Shown piece after piece: positions 8,563-17,432 of a stretch of DNA of 64,000 nt. Under the pieces are notes generated by a model. It was given only the letters and a program-made list of their open reading frames with translations, did not search any database and was not told where the DNA came from. How positions within the stretch are numbered: position 1 is the stretch's first letter; every line of letters starts with the position of its first letter. Origin of the DNA: Fructobacillus cardui (GTDB taxonomy: Bacteria > Bacillota > Bacilli > Lactobacillales > Lactobacillaceae); NCBI RefSeq assembly GCF_023218935.1, contig NZ_JAJIAL010000007.1. One strand, given 5' to 3'. Position numbers and translations under genes: made by a program.

Positions 8563-9528
8563 TTACTCCTCTGTCAGTGAAACTAACACGTCGGCAACCT
8601 TGTCTCCATCGTGAAAGGCTCCGGCATCACGCAAGGCCAAGAAGTCTTTGGAAATACTCTTAGCTCCAGCTTGTCTGATTTTTGCTGGTTCTTGAACAAC
8701 TTGTTTGGAAATTTCGCCCCACTTTTGGTAGTCAACGAAATCTGCTGGCACCTCTTGATCATTCGTTAAAACATAATCAATCAAGTTTTGCCCTAAATGG
8801 TGATTGAGGACCGCTAAGTGTTCGGCATCAGTATAGGAATCCGTTTCCCCTTTTTGGGTCATGATGTTGGCAATGTAAACCTGCTTAGCCTTTGTTTCTT
8901 GCAATGCCTCTTTGATACCCGGCACCACAACATTCGGTAAAATCGATGTAAAGAGTGATCCCGGTCCAAAGACAATTAAATCAGCATCCAAAATAGCCGC
9001 AATGGCCTCCGGACTGGCGACAATTTCTTCACCTTTTTCATTTGACTCTACCCAAACATGGTCCAAGGACTGGTGAGCAGCCGTAATGGCCGCCTCGCCT
9101 TCCAAAAATTGACCACTTTTCGTTTTGGCATGTAAAATCAGCGGCTGCTTCGCTACAGGAAAGACATGGCCCTTAATTTTTAAATAATGGGCTAAACGGG
9201 CAATCGCTTCCGAAATATCACCGGTCATTTCCGTTAAAGCTGCAATCAGCAAATTACCAACTGCATGTTTAGCCAAAAAAGCATCATTCGTTTTAAAGCG
9301 GTACTGGAAAAGGTCTAATAGTTCCTGGTTCCCTTCAGACATGGCTACTAAGATATTGCGAATATCCCCAGGTGGAATAATGTTCACGTAGTCACGCAAC
9401 AAACCAGAAGAGCCACCATCATCAGCAACCGTTACGATTGCCGTCAAATCGACATCGTGTTGGATTAATGGGCGAATGATGACGGGTAATCCCGATCCCC
9501 CACCAATCATCACAATTTTTGCAGTCAT
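8563..9528 (-). CDS. yvcK: YvcK/GlmM-associated gluconeogenesis factor
   Basis: 321 aa. The N-terminal GGGSGLPVIIRPL motif and the DDGGSSG segment around 35 are the nucleotide-sugar-binding signatures of the CofD-like YvcK family. YvcK binds UDP-sugars and is needed for correct peptidoglycan precursor supply and carbon flux. It heads the yvcK-whiA pair. The usual upstream partner rapZ (yvcJ) is not next to it here; a broken radC lies upstream instead. Confidence 0.92.
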   Translation of the reverse strand: MTAKIVMIGGGSGLPVIIRPLIQHDVDLTAIVTVADDGGSSGLLRDYVNIIPPGDIRNILVAMSEGNQELLDLFQYRFKTNDAFLAKHAVGNLLIAALTEMTGDISEAIARLAHYLKIKGHVFPVAKQPLILHAKTKSGQFLEGEAAITAAHQSLDHVWVESNEKGEEIVASPEAIAAILDADLIVFGPGSLFTSILPNVVVPGIKEALQETKAKQVYIANIMTQKGETDSYTDAEHLAVLNHHLGQNLIDYVLTNDQEVPADFVDYQKWGEISKQVVQEPAKIRQAGAKSISKDFLALRDAGAFHDGDKVADVLVSLTEE

Positions 9529-9609
9529 CTTTCGATCCTCTCTCGTGCTATTACTAACAATATTTTACCATTTTTACCGGTTTATCATGAGAGCGAAAGA
9601 AAGAAATTT

Positions 9610-10242
9610 CTAAACAAAATCAGTGGCTTCATCAATTTCACCACCCAGTAATTGGCCATTTTCTTGCATCGACCAATAGCCATCCTTGGTCACGATCAAG
9701 GCATCAAGGAGTGGCAAGTTTAAGTCCTGCCCCAAACAGTATAGTCGTTTGGTAAACTGTTTGTCTTGAACCGAAGGTCGTAAGTTTCCTGACGGATGGT
9801 TATGAGCAATGATGATGGCATAGGCATTGGCCAACAAGGCTCGTTGGAAGATCTCACGCGGTGAGGCAGCCACTTCGGTTAAGGTACCAACAAAACGACT
9901 TCCCAACCAATCACGTCTAATTGCGTATTATAAGAGGGCCAAAAATAGTTGTTCCTGCTTTAACGGTCCTAATTTTTCCTTTGCAAAAGCGCCAACCATG
10001 TTGGAATGCCGGGCAGAAAGTAAGATTGGTCGACGTTCCGATGCAAAGGTTACTCCTAAGTGCATCGCAATCAACAAGGCCCGGTTCGGGCCCGGATTTT
10101 CAGCGATAAAATCAGCCTTTGTCTCATAATCGAGTTCCCAAAAAAGATATTTTTCGGGAAAATACAGCTGAAAAATTTCACTATTCTTTTGGCCATCCTC
10201 GCCAATCGCCTCGTAAAAATTAAAAACCTGATTTTTCATCAT
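9610..10242 (-). pseudogene. radC: RadC (JAB/MPN domain) with two compensating frameshifts
   Basis: Two in-frame pieces (9928-10242 and 9610-9906) are separated by a stop at 9928-9930. The 15 or so codons between them make sense only in another frame, where they read YNTQLDVIGWEVV, the expected RadC strand before FVGTLTEV. So one base was gained near CTCTTATAAT and one lost in the T-run near 9895. The JAB metal-binding motif HNHPSG...D and the PREIF segment are intact. The ancestral product would be about 208 aa, lacking the helix-hairpin-helix N-terminus of longer RadC. RadC function is unsettled despite its name. The start at ATG 10242 has AGGAG upstream. Confidence 0.85.
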
Positions 10243-10310
10243 ATTGCAATTCTCCTTCATGCAATCAGACGAAAAAATCAGGTTAAAATCATCAAAAAAG
10301 AAAAGAGTCT

Positions 10311-11711
10311 TTAGTCCTTAATGACCATTGGACCATCACCAGCATCCTTCATGACCTTCAACGACAGATAAACGGCCAAAGCAATCAGAATCACATCAAA
10401 GCGATAAGTCCACTGAATACCATTCAAAGTTGCAGCAGACAAATTCGTTGCACCCTTTTGGAAAATGGAAATAATCGAGGCAGCCAAGGCGATTCCAACA
10501 GCGGCTGAATAATTATTAACTGCTGAAAAAATCGAGTTACCAGCACTATGAAAGACTCGGTCTAGGTGTGAAATGGCATTGGTCATATTGTTTCCAAACC
10601 AGAAACCACCACCCAACTGGGTAATCACAAAGGCAATCGTCATCGACCAGACGGTAAATGGTACCAAGACAATCCACACCATGCCAAGAACAATGAATCC
10701 TAGACCAATCGCATTAGGCAACTTAGGGCCAAAGCGGTCATACAAGTTTCCAGAGATGATGGACATGATCGCAAAACCAATGGCACCAGGGAAAAGTGAC
10801 AAACCAGCAACGCTTGAACTCTGCTTCAAAACCAGCTGCAGTCCCATTGGGATTGCATAGTTAAAGGTCAAGTTAACGACCTGAATTAAGACGGCCGCTA
10901 GGACCGCCTGGCGAAACATTGGCAGTGCAAACATCTTTGGTGAAAGCAGTGGTTCCTCTTCTTTTTGAGCATAGAAATAGTACCCGAAGATTCCAACCAA
11001 CATCACTGCTAAAGCAGTTAAGCTCAAGATGTTGAACAGACCGTGACCAGACAAACGATCAACCGTGATTAAGCCGCCAACAAAGAAACAAGACAACAAT
11101 AACCAGCCAATCAAATCAAAGCGGGCTTTCTTAAGCGGATCAATTTGCTGAATGGTGAACCAACCAACGATTAGGGCAAAGAGCTGGATTGGCAAAACCA
11201 CCCAGAAAATCATGTGCCAACCATAGTAGGCCGTTAAGAACCCACCAAAGGCTGGTCCCAAGGCAGGCGAAAAAGAAACAATTAAGGAGGCTAAACCAAT
11301 CATCGTTCCCCGGCGATTGTCGGGAACCTGTTCAAAAACGACGTTGTTCATGAGGGGCAAGCCAACGCCGGCTCCAACACCTTGCAGGAGGCGACCAAAA
11401 AGGATAAGACCAAATTGGTTGGAGGTCGCATCAATGAAAATTCCAATCAATGACACTACCCCGGCCACCATAAACTGAGACCGGTTACTAAAGCGGGCCT
11501 TCAACCAAGGCGACATAATGACAATCATCGACGTCAATAAGATGACCCCGGAGGTCAACCACTGAACTGTCGCTGAATCAACATGCAATTGCTTCATCAA
11601 GGCTGGGAAGGAAACGTTCAAAGCCGTCTCCAACATAATATCCGTAAAACCAAGTAAGGCAATTGCCAAAATACTCAAAATGAGCCGAGGGCTTAAGACT
11701 TTTTCTGACAT
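10311..11711 (-). CDS. MFS drug exporter, DHA2 (14-helix EmrB/QacA) family
   Basis: 466 aa with about 14 hydrophobic segments. The motif-A-like RFSNRSQF loop after helix 2 and the GVGAGVGLPLMNNVVFEQVP stretch (motif C-like) mark a proton-coupled drug exporter of the DHA2 group. Substrate unknown. The start has GGAGAG upstream and overlaps the end of folC by 19 bases, so the two are probably co-transcribed. Confidence 0.85.
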   Translation of the reverse strand: MSEKVLSPRLILSILAIALLGFTDIMLETALNVSFPALMKQLHVDSATVQWLTSGVILLTSMIVIMSPWLKARFSNRSQFMVAGVVSLIGIFIDATSNQFGLILFGRLLQGVGAGVGLPLMNNVVFEQVPDNRRGTMIGLASLIVSFSPALGPAFGGFLTAYYGWHMIFWVVLPIQLFALIVGWFTIQQIDPLKKARFDLIGWLLLSCFFVGGLITVDRLSGHGLFNILSLTALAVMLVGIFGYYFYAQKEEEPLLSPKMFALPMFRQAVLAAVLIQVVNLTFNYAIPMGLQLVLKQSSSVAGLSLFPGAIGFAIMSIISGNLYDRFGPKLPNAIGLGFIVLGMVWIVLVPFTVWSMTIAFVITQLGGGFWFGNNMTNAISHLDRVFHSAGNSIFSAVNNYSAAVGIALAASIISIFQKGATNLSAATLNGIQWTYRFDVILIALAVYLSLKVMKDAGDGPMVIKD

Positions 11712-12901
11712 AATTCTCTCCTAACATCACTAATAAAGTACAAGGACCCTGTAATCACAACGGTTTGATTCTGATTTTCACTGAGGGCCTGGTCCAATGA
11801 ATCGTACCAAATCAGGTCCTGATTTGCTAAGTCCACCTGGTCTTTTTGTAAGCCAGGGCGACCGGCAACACCCTCAAAGGGCACCAAGGCCAACGTAATC
11901 TGCGGGTCTTTTTCAAGTTCCAAGAAAGCTAAATCAACATTTTTATCGGCCAAAGAGCCAATGATAACTGTCACGGGGCCAGCCAGATTTTCCTTAATTG
12001 ACTGGTGTAAGGCCTGAATACCAGCCTGGTTATGGGCACCATCTAAGTAAATCTTTGGCTTAATTTGTTCAAAGCGCCCGGCCAAAAAGGCCTGGTTCAA
12101 ACCAGCTTGAATCACCTCATCTTGCAAATTGGGACGCCAAGTTTTCAGCGCCAGCACCGCGGTCGCCGTATTATCAGCTTGAAAGCTGCCAGACAAAGCC
12201 GAATGAAAAGACCCAACCTGTGCCATCAAAACAGGACTGCCAACCTCTTTGGCCTGCGCTTCAATCACTTTTTTGGTCTCATTTGTGACACCAGGCCCAA
12301 TCACCGTTTTTGATCCCGGCTTGATGATTCCGGCTTTTTGACCAGCAATTGCAGCAACGGTGTCGCCAAGCATTGCCTGGTGGTCCAAGGCCACGGTCGT
12401 CACCACGGCAACTTTGGTCGTCTTTAAAATATTGGTAGAATCAAAGCGACCACCAATCCCTACCTCAATTACAGCCAAATCAAGGTCTTGGTCAGCAAAG
12501 TACAGAAACATAATGGCCGTCACCACTTCAAATTCGGTTGGCGTCAACTGGCCAGAAGATGCCTGCTCCACCCGGTCGGTTGCTTCCTTCACCTTATTGG
12601 TATACAAAATCAAGTCAGCCGGTGTGATTAATTCCCCATTGATTTGAAAACGTTCCCGAAAATCGGTCATAAATGGCGAAGTAAAAGTTCCGACACGAAA
12701 GCCGGCTTCTTTAGCGACCGCCGTCACCATGGTCGCTACTGACCCCTTCCCATTGGTTCCAGTAATATGGATGGTTTCTTCCAGACGGTCTTCGGGATGA
12801 CCCAAAACCGTCATCAAGGCGTCTAAACGGGCGAAGCTATCTTTTTTGCCAGCCCTTGGCCGACCGTGAATATAGGCTAAGGCCTCTTCAATTCTCTTCA
12901 C
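11693..12901 (-). CDS. folC: Folylpolyglutamate synthase / dihydrofolate synthase
   Basis: 402 aa from a GTG start chosen because GGGAGAA lies six bases upstream. The ATP-binding ITGTNGKGS loop is at 46-54, and IEVGIGGRFDSTN and LDGAHN segments are further Mur-ligase-type family signatures. FolC adds glutamates to folates in the cytosol. No other folate synthesis genes are in the window, so it probably serves to retain imported folate. Confidence 0.92.
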   Translation of the reverse strand: MKRIEEALAYIHGRPRAGKKDSFARLDALMTVLGHPEDRLEETIHITGTNGKGSVATMVTAVAKEAGFRVGTFTSPFMTDFRERFQINGELITPADLILYTNKVKEATDRVEQASSGQLTPTEFEVVTAIMFLYFADQDLDLAVIEVGIGGRFDSTNILKTTKVAVVTTVALDHQAMLGDTVAAIAGQKAGIIKPGSKTVIGPGVTNETKKVIEAQAKEVGSPVLMAQVGSFHSALSGSFQADNTATAVLALKTWRPNLQDEVIQAGLNQAFLAGRFEQIKPKIYLDGAHNQAGIQALHQSIKENLAGPVTVIIGSLADKNVDLAFLELEKDPQITLALVPFEGVAGRPGLQKDQVDLANQDLIWYDSLDQALSENQNQTVVITGSLYFISDVRRELCQKKS

Positions 12902-12953
12902 TAACGGTTCTCCCAACTATAGTTCTAATACTCATTATAACGAGATAGGGACA

Positions 12954-12980
12954 AAAAAACCGCCTGATTACAGACGGTTT
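12954..12980 (-). terminator. Terminator of cshA
   Basis: ACCGTCTG/CAGGCGGT stem with one mismatch, followed by seven T on the minus strand. Confidence 0.85.
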
Positions 12981-13027
12981 TACACTTTTTTAAGCGACAA
13001 ATCCGCTCAATTTGTAGTGTATCTAAT

Positions 13028-14578
13028 TTAGTCTTTTTCGCGGACGGTAAAGTCACGGCGACGACGGTTGCCACCATCTTGGTGTCCACCACGGTTATCG
13101 CGATTTTCAGAGTGTGAACGGTTACCACCACGGTAGCCACCATTACCATTACGACGACCGCCGCCATTACCTCGGTAGCCACCACCGTTACCATTTGAAC
13201 GACGGTTGCCACCACGGTGGTAACCACCACGACGTGATGATGAACCACCCTTGCGACGAGGCAAAGGACGTTCGCGTGACAAAACAACTGGTGCGTTTTG
13301 CTTATCCAAGCCAGCCACGGCAGCCAACAAACCGGCGGCCAATTGTTCGGCTGTGAATTGTGACGTCATTTGGTTAACTTGGTCTTGCAATTCAGCTGGG
13401 TTCAAGCCCTTAATGGTTACGGCTGCGGTATCAATGGCACCATTAATCCGACCAATCCGAGCTTCCTTCAAAGTTGCTGGTTGCAATGGCGTCATGCGCT
13501 TCTTCGTCAATTCTTCAACGGCACGCAAGTAATCCATTTCGTTTGGTGCAACTAAGGTTACTGAAACACCTTCAGCACCGGCACGACCAGTACGACCGAT
13601 ACGGTGAACATATGATTCTGGATCTTGTGGAATATCGAAGTTATAAACGTGACTCACGTCTTTAACATCCAAACCACGGGCCGCAACATCGGTTGCAACC
13701 AAAAGATTGATTTCATGGGCCTTAAATTGGTCCAAGACACGTGAACGCATTTGTTGCGTCAAATCACCGTGCAAACCAGCGGCACGGTAACCACGAGCTT
13801 CCAAACCACGAGCCAATTCTTCAACTCGACGCTTTGTCCGACCAAAGACAATGCCCAAGAATGGTTCTTGGATATCGATTGTTCGAGTCAAGGCATCAAA
13901 CTTTTCTTCGTGACGAACGCGAATGAAGTATTGGTCAACCAAATCAGTCGTCAATTGCTTGGCCTTGATTTGGATGTATTCAGGATTCGTCATAAACTTC
14001 ATCCCGATTCGCTTGATAGCTTCAGGCATTGTTGCAGAGAACAACAGTGTCTGACGGTGGTCAGGCACCTGAGCGATGATGGCTTCAATGTCATCCAAGA
14101 AGCCCATGTTTAACATTTCATCGGCTTCATCCAAAACCAATGTCTTAACACCGCCAAGCTTGGCAGTCTTACGGTTAATATGGTCTAACAAACGACCAGG
14201 AGTTCCAACTAAAATTTGTGGGTGTGACTTCAAGCCCTTAATTTGTGGGCGGATATCGGCACCACCGAAGACAACTTGGACGTTAACTGATTTGTCAGAA
14301 CCAAGCTTCTTCAATTCTTCGGCAGTTTGGATTGCTAATTCTCGTGTAGGTGAGATGATAACAGCTTGGATGTTTTGGTCATTCAAGTCGATGTTTTCCA
14401 AGATTGGCAAACCAAAAGCAGCTGTCTTACCAGTTCCTGTTTGGGCCTGGCCGATAACATCCTTACCTGCTAAGGTCAAAGGAATTGTCTTTTCTTGGAT
14501 GGGGGTTGCTTCAACGTAGCCATGGGCTTCGATTGACTGCAAAATGGCTTCTGACAAGCCGAGTTCATTAAACTTCAA
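13028..14578 (-). CDS. cshA: DEAD-box RNA helicase CshA
   Basis: 516 aa. Helicase motifs in order: Q motif (TPIQEKTIP) near 25, AQTGTGKT near 45, PTRELAIQ, DEAD near 150, SAT, and HRIGRTGRAG. The C-terminal 80 residues are a Gly/Arg/Asn-rich tail of RGG-like repeats that binds RNA. CshA acts in RNA decay, ribosome assembly and cold adaptation. The start is TTG at 14578, five bases after AAGGAGA. No ATG fits. Apparent frames overlapping the repetitive tail are shadows of its biased codons. Confidence 0.95.
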   Translation of the reverse strand: MKFNELGLSEAILQSIEAHGYVEATPIQEKTIPLTLAGKDVIGQAQTGTGKTAAFGLPILENIDLNDQNIQAVIISPTRELAIQTAEELKKLGSDKSVNVQVVFGGADIRPQIKGLKSHPQILVGTPGRLLDHINRKTAKLGGVKTLVLDEADEMLNMGFLDDIEAIIAQVPDHRQTLLFSATMPEAIKRIGMKFMTNPEYIQIKAKQLTTDLVDQYFIRVRHEEKFDALTRTIDIQEPFLGIVFGRTKRRVEELARGLEARGYRAAGLHGDLTQQMRSRVLDQFKAHEINLLVATDVAARGLDVKDVSHVYNFDIPQDPESYVHRIGRTGRAGAEGVSVTLVAPNEMDYLRAVEELTKKRMTPLQPATLKEARIGRINGAIDTAAVTIKGLNPAELQDQVNQMTSQFTAEQLAAGLLAAVAGLDKQNAPVVLSRERPLPRRKGGSSSRRGGYHRGGNRRSNGNGGGYRGNGGGRRNGNGGYRGGNRSHSENRDNRGGHQDGGNRRRRDFTVREKD

Positions 14579-14706
14579 AATTATCTCCTTTTTGCGCACT
14601 GGTTCAGCGCGCCCTGACTCATCGCTGAGTCGTTTCCATCATAACGTGCCACCAGCACGTCAAAAATACGCCAAGCAGTTTATAGTCTAGCTGGGCTGAC
14701 TAGTGT

Positions 14707-15885
14707 TTAGGAAGGAACCTTCGTTCCTGTTAGCTTCTCATATAGGTCACGTGAGAGACCCTCAAAACTGTGGCCATGGTAGTACTGATTTGCCAATAGA
14801 ATCACAGCATCTTGGCTATTCTTGCCCAAAACAACGGATGGCTCAAAACCGTTAAAAATCCCATGAGAGGTATAAACGTTGCCATAACGATAAAGACCAG
14901 AGACATAGTGGGCCGGCAAATGCTGAACCAAGAGGTCCATTGGGTTCTGAAAGAAATCACCATGGAAGAAGAGCCAATAGGCTCGGTAAAGCATACCAGC
15001 GGACATCGCGAGGTTTCCTGTTCCAGTTTCTCGCTCATTTTCAACCTTGGTGACACCAGTTGGGCTAGTAGTATCTTTTTGATAACCCAAGGCAGCCTGA
15101 TTATCCTCTGCAAACTGTGTATAATCGTCAATGCCGAGCTTGTACTGCTTGTTATAGTAGTCTTTAACCATTTTGTCAAAGGACTGACCCGAAATCTTCA
15201 TTAAAATACCAGCCAATAACCGGTAATTAACTGGCTGATAAGACCAACCAGCCCCAGAACCAATGGCCGCTCCGGTATTCTCCGTATTATCAGCCGAGAA
15301 TTGAGCGTTATCTTGATCAGACGTAAAAGTCGTTGGTTGCAACTTTTGCTGCAAAGAAGAGGTCATCGTTAACAAATCTCGGATCGAGATTTGATCAGCA
15401 TTAGCAATGTTTGGATAAAACTGGCTGAGATGGTCATCATAGGAAAGCTTCTTTTCAGAAACTGCCTGACCGACTAAAACAGCTGTCAAAAATTTAGCAG
15501 AAGACGCAATATGATAAACCGTTTGGGCATTATTGTGCACCTGCTTACTATAATTAGCAAAGCCATAACCCTGGTTCAAAATGATTTTGCCATCCTTGAT
15601 GACTAGGGCTGTTCCGGTGAAATTTTCACTCTTTAATTTTTGATCAATTGCTTCAGCAGTCTGATTTTGCGGACTAAGGTCCTTTTTTAAATTCTTGACA
15701 TTATCAGCCGAAAATATTTTTTGTTCAGACAAAATTGCTTGTGGACTAGCTTTGGTTAACTTTGCTAAGCCAATTGCTCCCCCAATAAAAAGAATAATCA
15801 AGGTAATCGTTGACAAAGCCAGCCAATGGTCCCTAAACCATAGTAATTTTACTTTTTCTGGGAAAAGATCGACCCGTTTAAGCAT
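14707..15885 (-). CDS. Membrane-anchored serine hydrolase, beta-lactamase/PBP-like family
   Basis: 392 aa. One N-terminal membrane helix (about 20-45) anchors an extracellular domain. The SxxK nucleophile motif is SSAK (IASSAKFLTA), at the end of the first third. The second motif, usually YxN, reads YQPVNY, so the Asn is shifted or lost. The family includes D-alanyl-D-alanine carboxypeptidases and esterases; activity cannot be assigned. ATG 15885 has GGAGG upstream and overlaps the murF stop by eight bases, so it belongs to a murF operon and is plausibly a wall-modifying enzyme. Confidence 0.82.
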   Translation of the reverse strand: MLKRVDLFPEKVKLLWFRDHWLALSTITLIILFIGGAIGLAKLTKASPQAILSEQKIFSADNVKNLKKDLSPQNQTAEAIDQKLKSENFTGTALVIKDGKIILNQGYGFANYSKQVHNNAQTVYHIASSAKFLTAVLVGQAVSEKKLSYDDHLSQFYPNIANADQISIRDLLTMTSSLQQKLQPTTFTSDQDNAQFSADNTENTGAAIGSGAGWSYQPVNYRLLAGILMKISGQSFDKMVKDYYNKQYKLGIDDYTQFAEDNQAALGYQKDTTSPTGVTKVENERETGTGNLAMSAGMLYRAYWLFFHGDFFQNPMDLLVQHLPAHYVSGLYRYGNVYTSHGIFNGFEPSVVLGKNSQDAVILLANQYYHGHSFEGLSRDLYEKLTGTKVPS

Positions 15886-17242
15886 GGACACCTCCCTGCT
15901 TGCCTTGATCAGTGACCAAATGGTCTACAACTTTCTCCAAATGGATGCCGTGACTGGCCTTCAAGAAGACACAATCATTTGAATCAAGGTCTTTTGTTAA
16001 ATCAGTCACGAGTGCTTCTAACTGGTCAGTTTGATATAAGTGAACCTGATCAGATGGCAACGTTTCTTTCAAAACTGTTCCTAGGTTTTCCACCATCAAA
16101 GGACCGACTAGGTAAACCGCCTTTGGTTGTGCCTGCAAAACAGCTTCCTTTAAGCCAGCATGAAGAGCCGGTGCCGCTTCACCAAGTTCAAGCATATCGC
16201 CGAGAACTAAGACCAAATTTGCAGTATGATCCTTTGCCAACGCCGCCAAAACTTCCTTGGTCGCCGTTGGGTTGGCGTTATAAGCATCCGAAATGACCAT
16301 TGCCCCATTAGCTGCCGTCAGCAACTGGGTGCGGTTTTTCGTTAACGCAAAATTTTTAAAGGCTGAAGCAATCGTTTGGAGGTCCAAATCGAAAGCTTGG
16401 CCAACACGAATTGCCGCCAAGGCATTCCTAACATTATAACGGCCCAGGAGCGGAATTGCAAATTCTTGACCCTGATCGCTAAATTTTGTTTCCTGCAGCG
16501 TTTCAACACAGTCCTTTGGTTCCGGTCCAAAACTAACCGTATTGGCTGGCAAACCATCGGCATCCTGCAAGAGTGGTTCATCTTTTGGAATCAACAACTC
16601 CCCACCTGGCTTCAGACCAGCAATAATTTCCAACTTGGCCTTGGCAATGTTGGCTCGTGTCTTAAAGAATTCAAGATGGGCCTCACCAATCATGGTAATA
16701 ACGGCCAAGTCAGGTTGCGCCAGCGTCGACAAAGCCGTCAGCTGACCCGGACGGTCCATGCCCATCTCCAAGACCAAGACCTCAGTTGTCGCTGGCATCG
16801 TCAGAATGGTGACCGGCAGGCCAATTTCATTATTAAAATTGGCTGGGGTCTTAAATGTCTGATACTTCGTGGCCAAAATCGCGGCAACCATATCCTTGGT
16901 TGTCGTTTTGCCGTTCGAACCGGTAATGGCAACGACCTTTGGCTGAATTGTTTGCAGGTAAAATTTAGCTAATTCTTGCAGGCCCGCTAAAGTATCATCA
17001 ACAACCACCGCTGGTACGGCCCCATCGATAACATGTTGTGTCTGTGCTAGAACCCCGGTGGCACCGTTTTTGAGTGCCTGATCAATATAATCATGACCAT
17101 CTTGGTCACCAACTAAGGCGACAAACAGGTCACCGGCTTTCACCTGGCGAGAATCGAAGGCGACACCCGTCACAGTCTGTTCGGCTGGTCCATGCAGACT
17201 TCCTTTAGTTGCTTGTGCAATTGTTTGTAACGAAAGATTCAT
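15878..17242 (-). CDS. murF: UDP-N-acetylmuramoyl-tripeptide--D-alanyl-D-alanine ligase
   Basis: 454 aa. The three Mur-ligase domains are present: an N-terminal UDP-binding domain, an ATP-binding P-loop AITGSNGKTTTKD at about 105-117, and a C-terminal ligase domain with SDAYNANPTA. It adds D-Ala-D-Ala to the UDP-MurNAc-tripeptide in the cytosol, the last soluble step of peptidoglycan precursor synthesis. It is followed by an overlapping serine hydrolase gene. Upstream lies an unusual run of degenerate direct repeats. Confidence 0.95.
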   Translation of the reverse strand: MNLSLQTIAQATKGSLHGPAEQTVTGVAFDSRQVKAGDLFVALVGDQDGHDYIDQALKNGATGVLAQTQHVIDGAVPAVVVDDTLAGLQELAKFYLQTIQPKVVAITGSNGKTTTKDMVAAILATKYQTFKTPANFNNEIGLPVTILTMPATTEVLVLEMGMDRPGQLTALSTLAQPDLAVITMIGEAHLEFFKTRANIAKAKLEIIAGLKPGGELLIPKDEPLLQDADGLPANTVSFGPEPKDCVETLQETKFSDQGQEFAIPLLGRYNVRNALAAIRVGQAFDLDLQTIASAFKNFALTKNRTQLLTAANGAMVISDAYNANPTATKEVLAALAKDHTANLVLVLGDMLELGEAAPALHAGLKEAVLQAQPKAVYLVGPLMVENLGTVLKETLPSDQVHLYQTDQLEALVTDLTKDLDSNDCVFLKASHGIHLEKVVDHLVTDQGKQGGVHA

Positions 17243-17271
17243 AGCAATTGATTTCCTTACTTAGTAAAAAT

Positions 17272-17432
17272 TTAGGTGGCACTTAATCTTGTTGCTTTTT
17301 AAACGACTAGCAGCTGATTTCAATGATGCTTAATTTTAATGCCTTATAATTGACTAGCATCTGATTTCAATAGCACTTAATTTTAACGCCTTTAAATGAC
17401 CAGCACCCGATTTCAATAACACTTATAGCACT
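17272..17432. repeat. Degenerate 46-47-bp tandem repeats between murF and the rRNA methyltransferase gene
   Basis: Units start at 17305 (47 bp), 17352 (46 bp) and 17398 (partial), with a weaker half unit from about 17272. The shared core is GACTAGCA.CTGATTTCAAT followed by GCTTAATTTTAA.GCCTT. Nothing coding is seen. The repeats occupy the whole 190-bp gap, which should also hold the murF promoter. Confidence 0.85.

Noticed and set aside
13028..13260. Short repeated CCACCACGG-type units taken as a possible CRISPR or minisatellite
   Set aside because: They are codons for the RGG-like tail of CshA. No spacers; no CRISPR array seen anywhere in the window.
12925..13287. 120-aa minus-strand frame rich in Val/Thr
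   Set aside because: It is a shifted reading of the Gly/Arg-rich tail of cshA; the repeats keep a second frame open.
13114..13356. His/Gly-rich plus-strand frame
   Set aside because: Antisense shadow of the cshA tail, with no SD.
16376..16972. 198-aa plus-strand frame opposite murF
   Set aside because: Antisense shadow, no SD, no domain.
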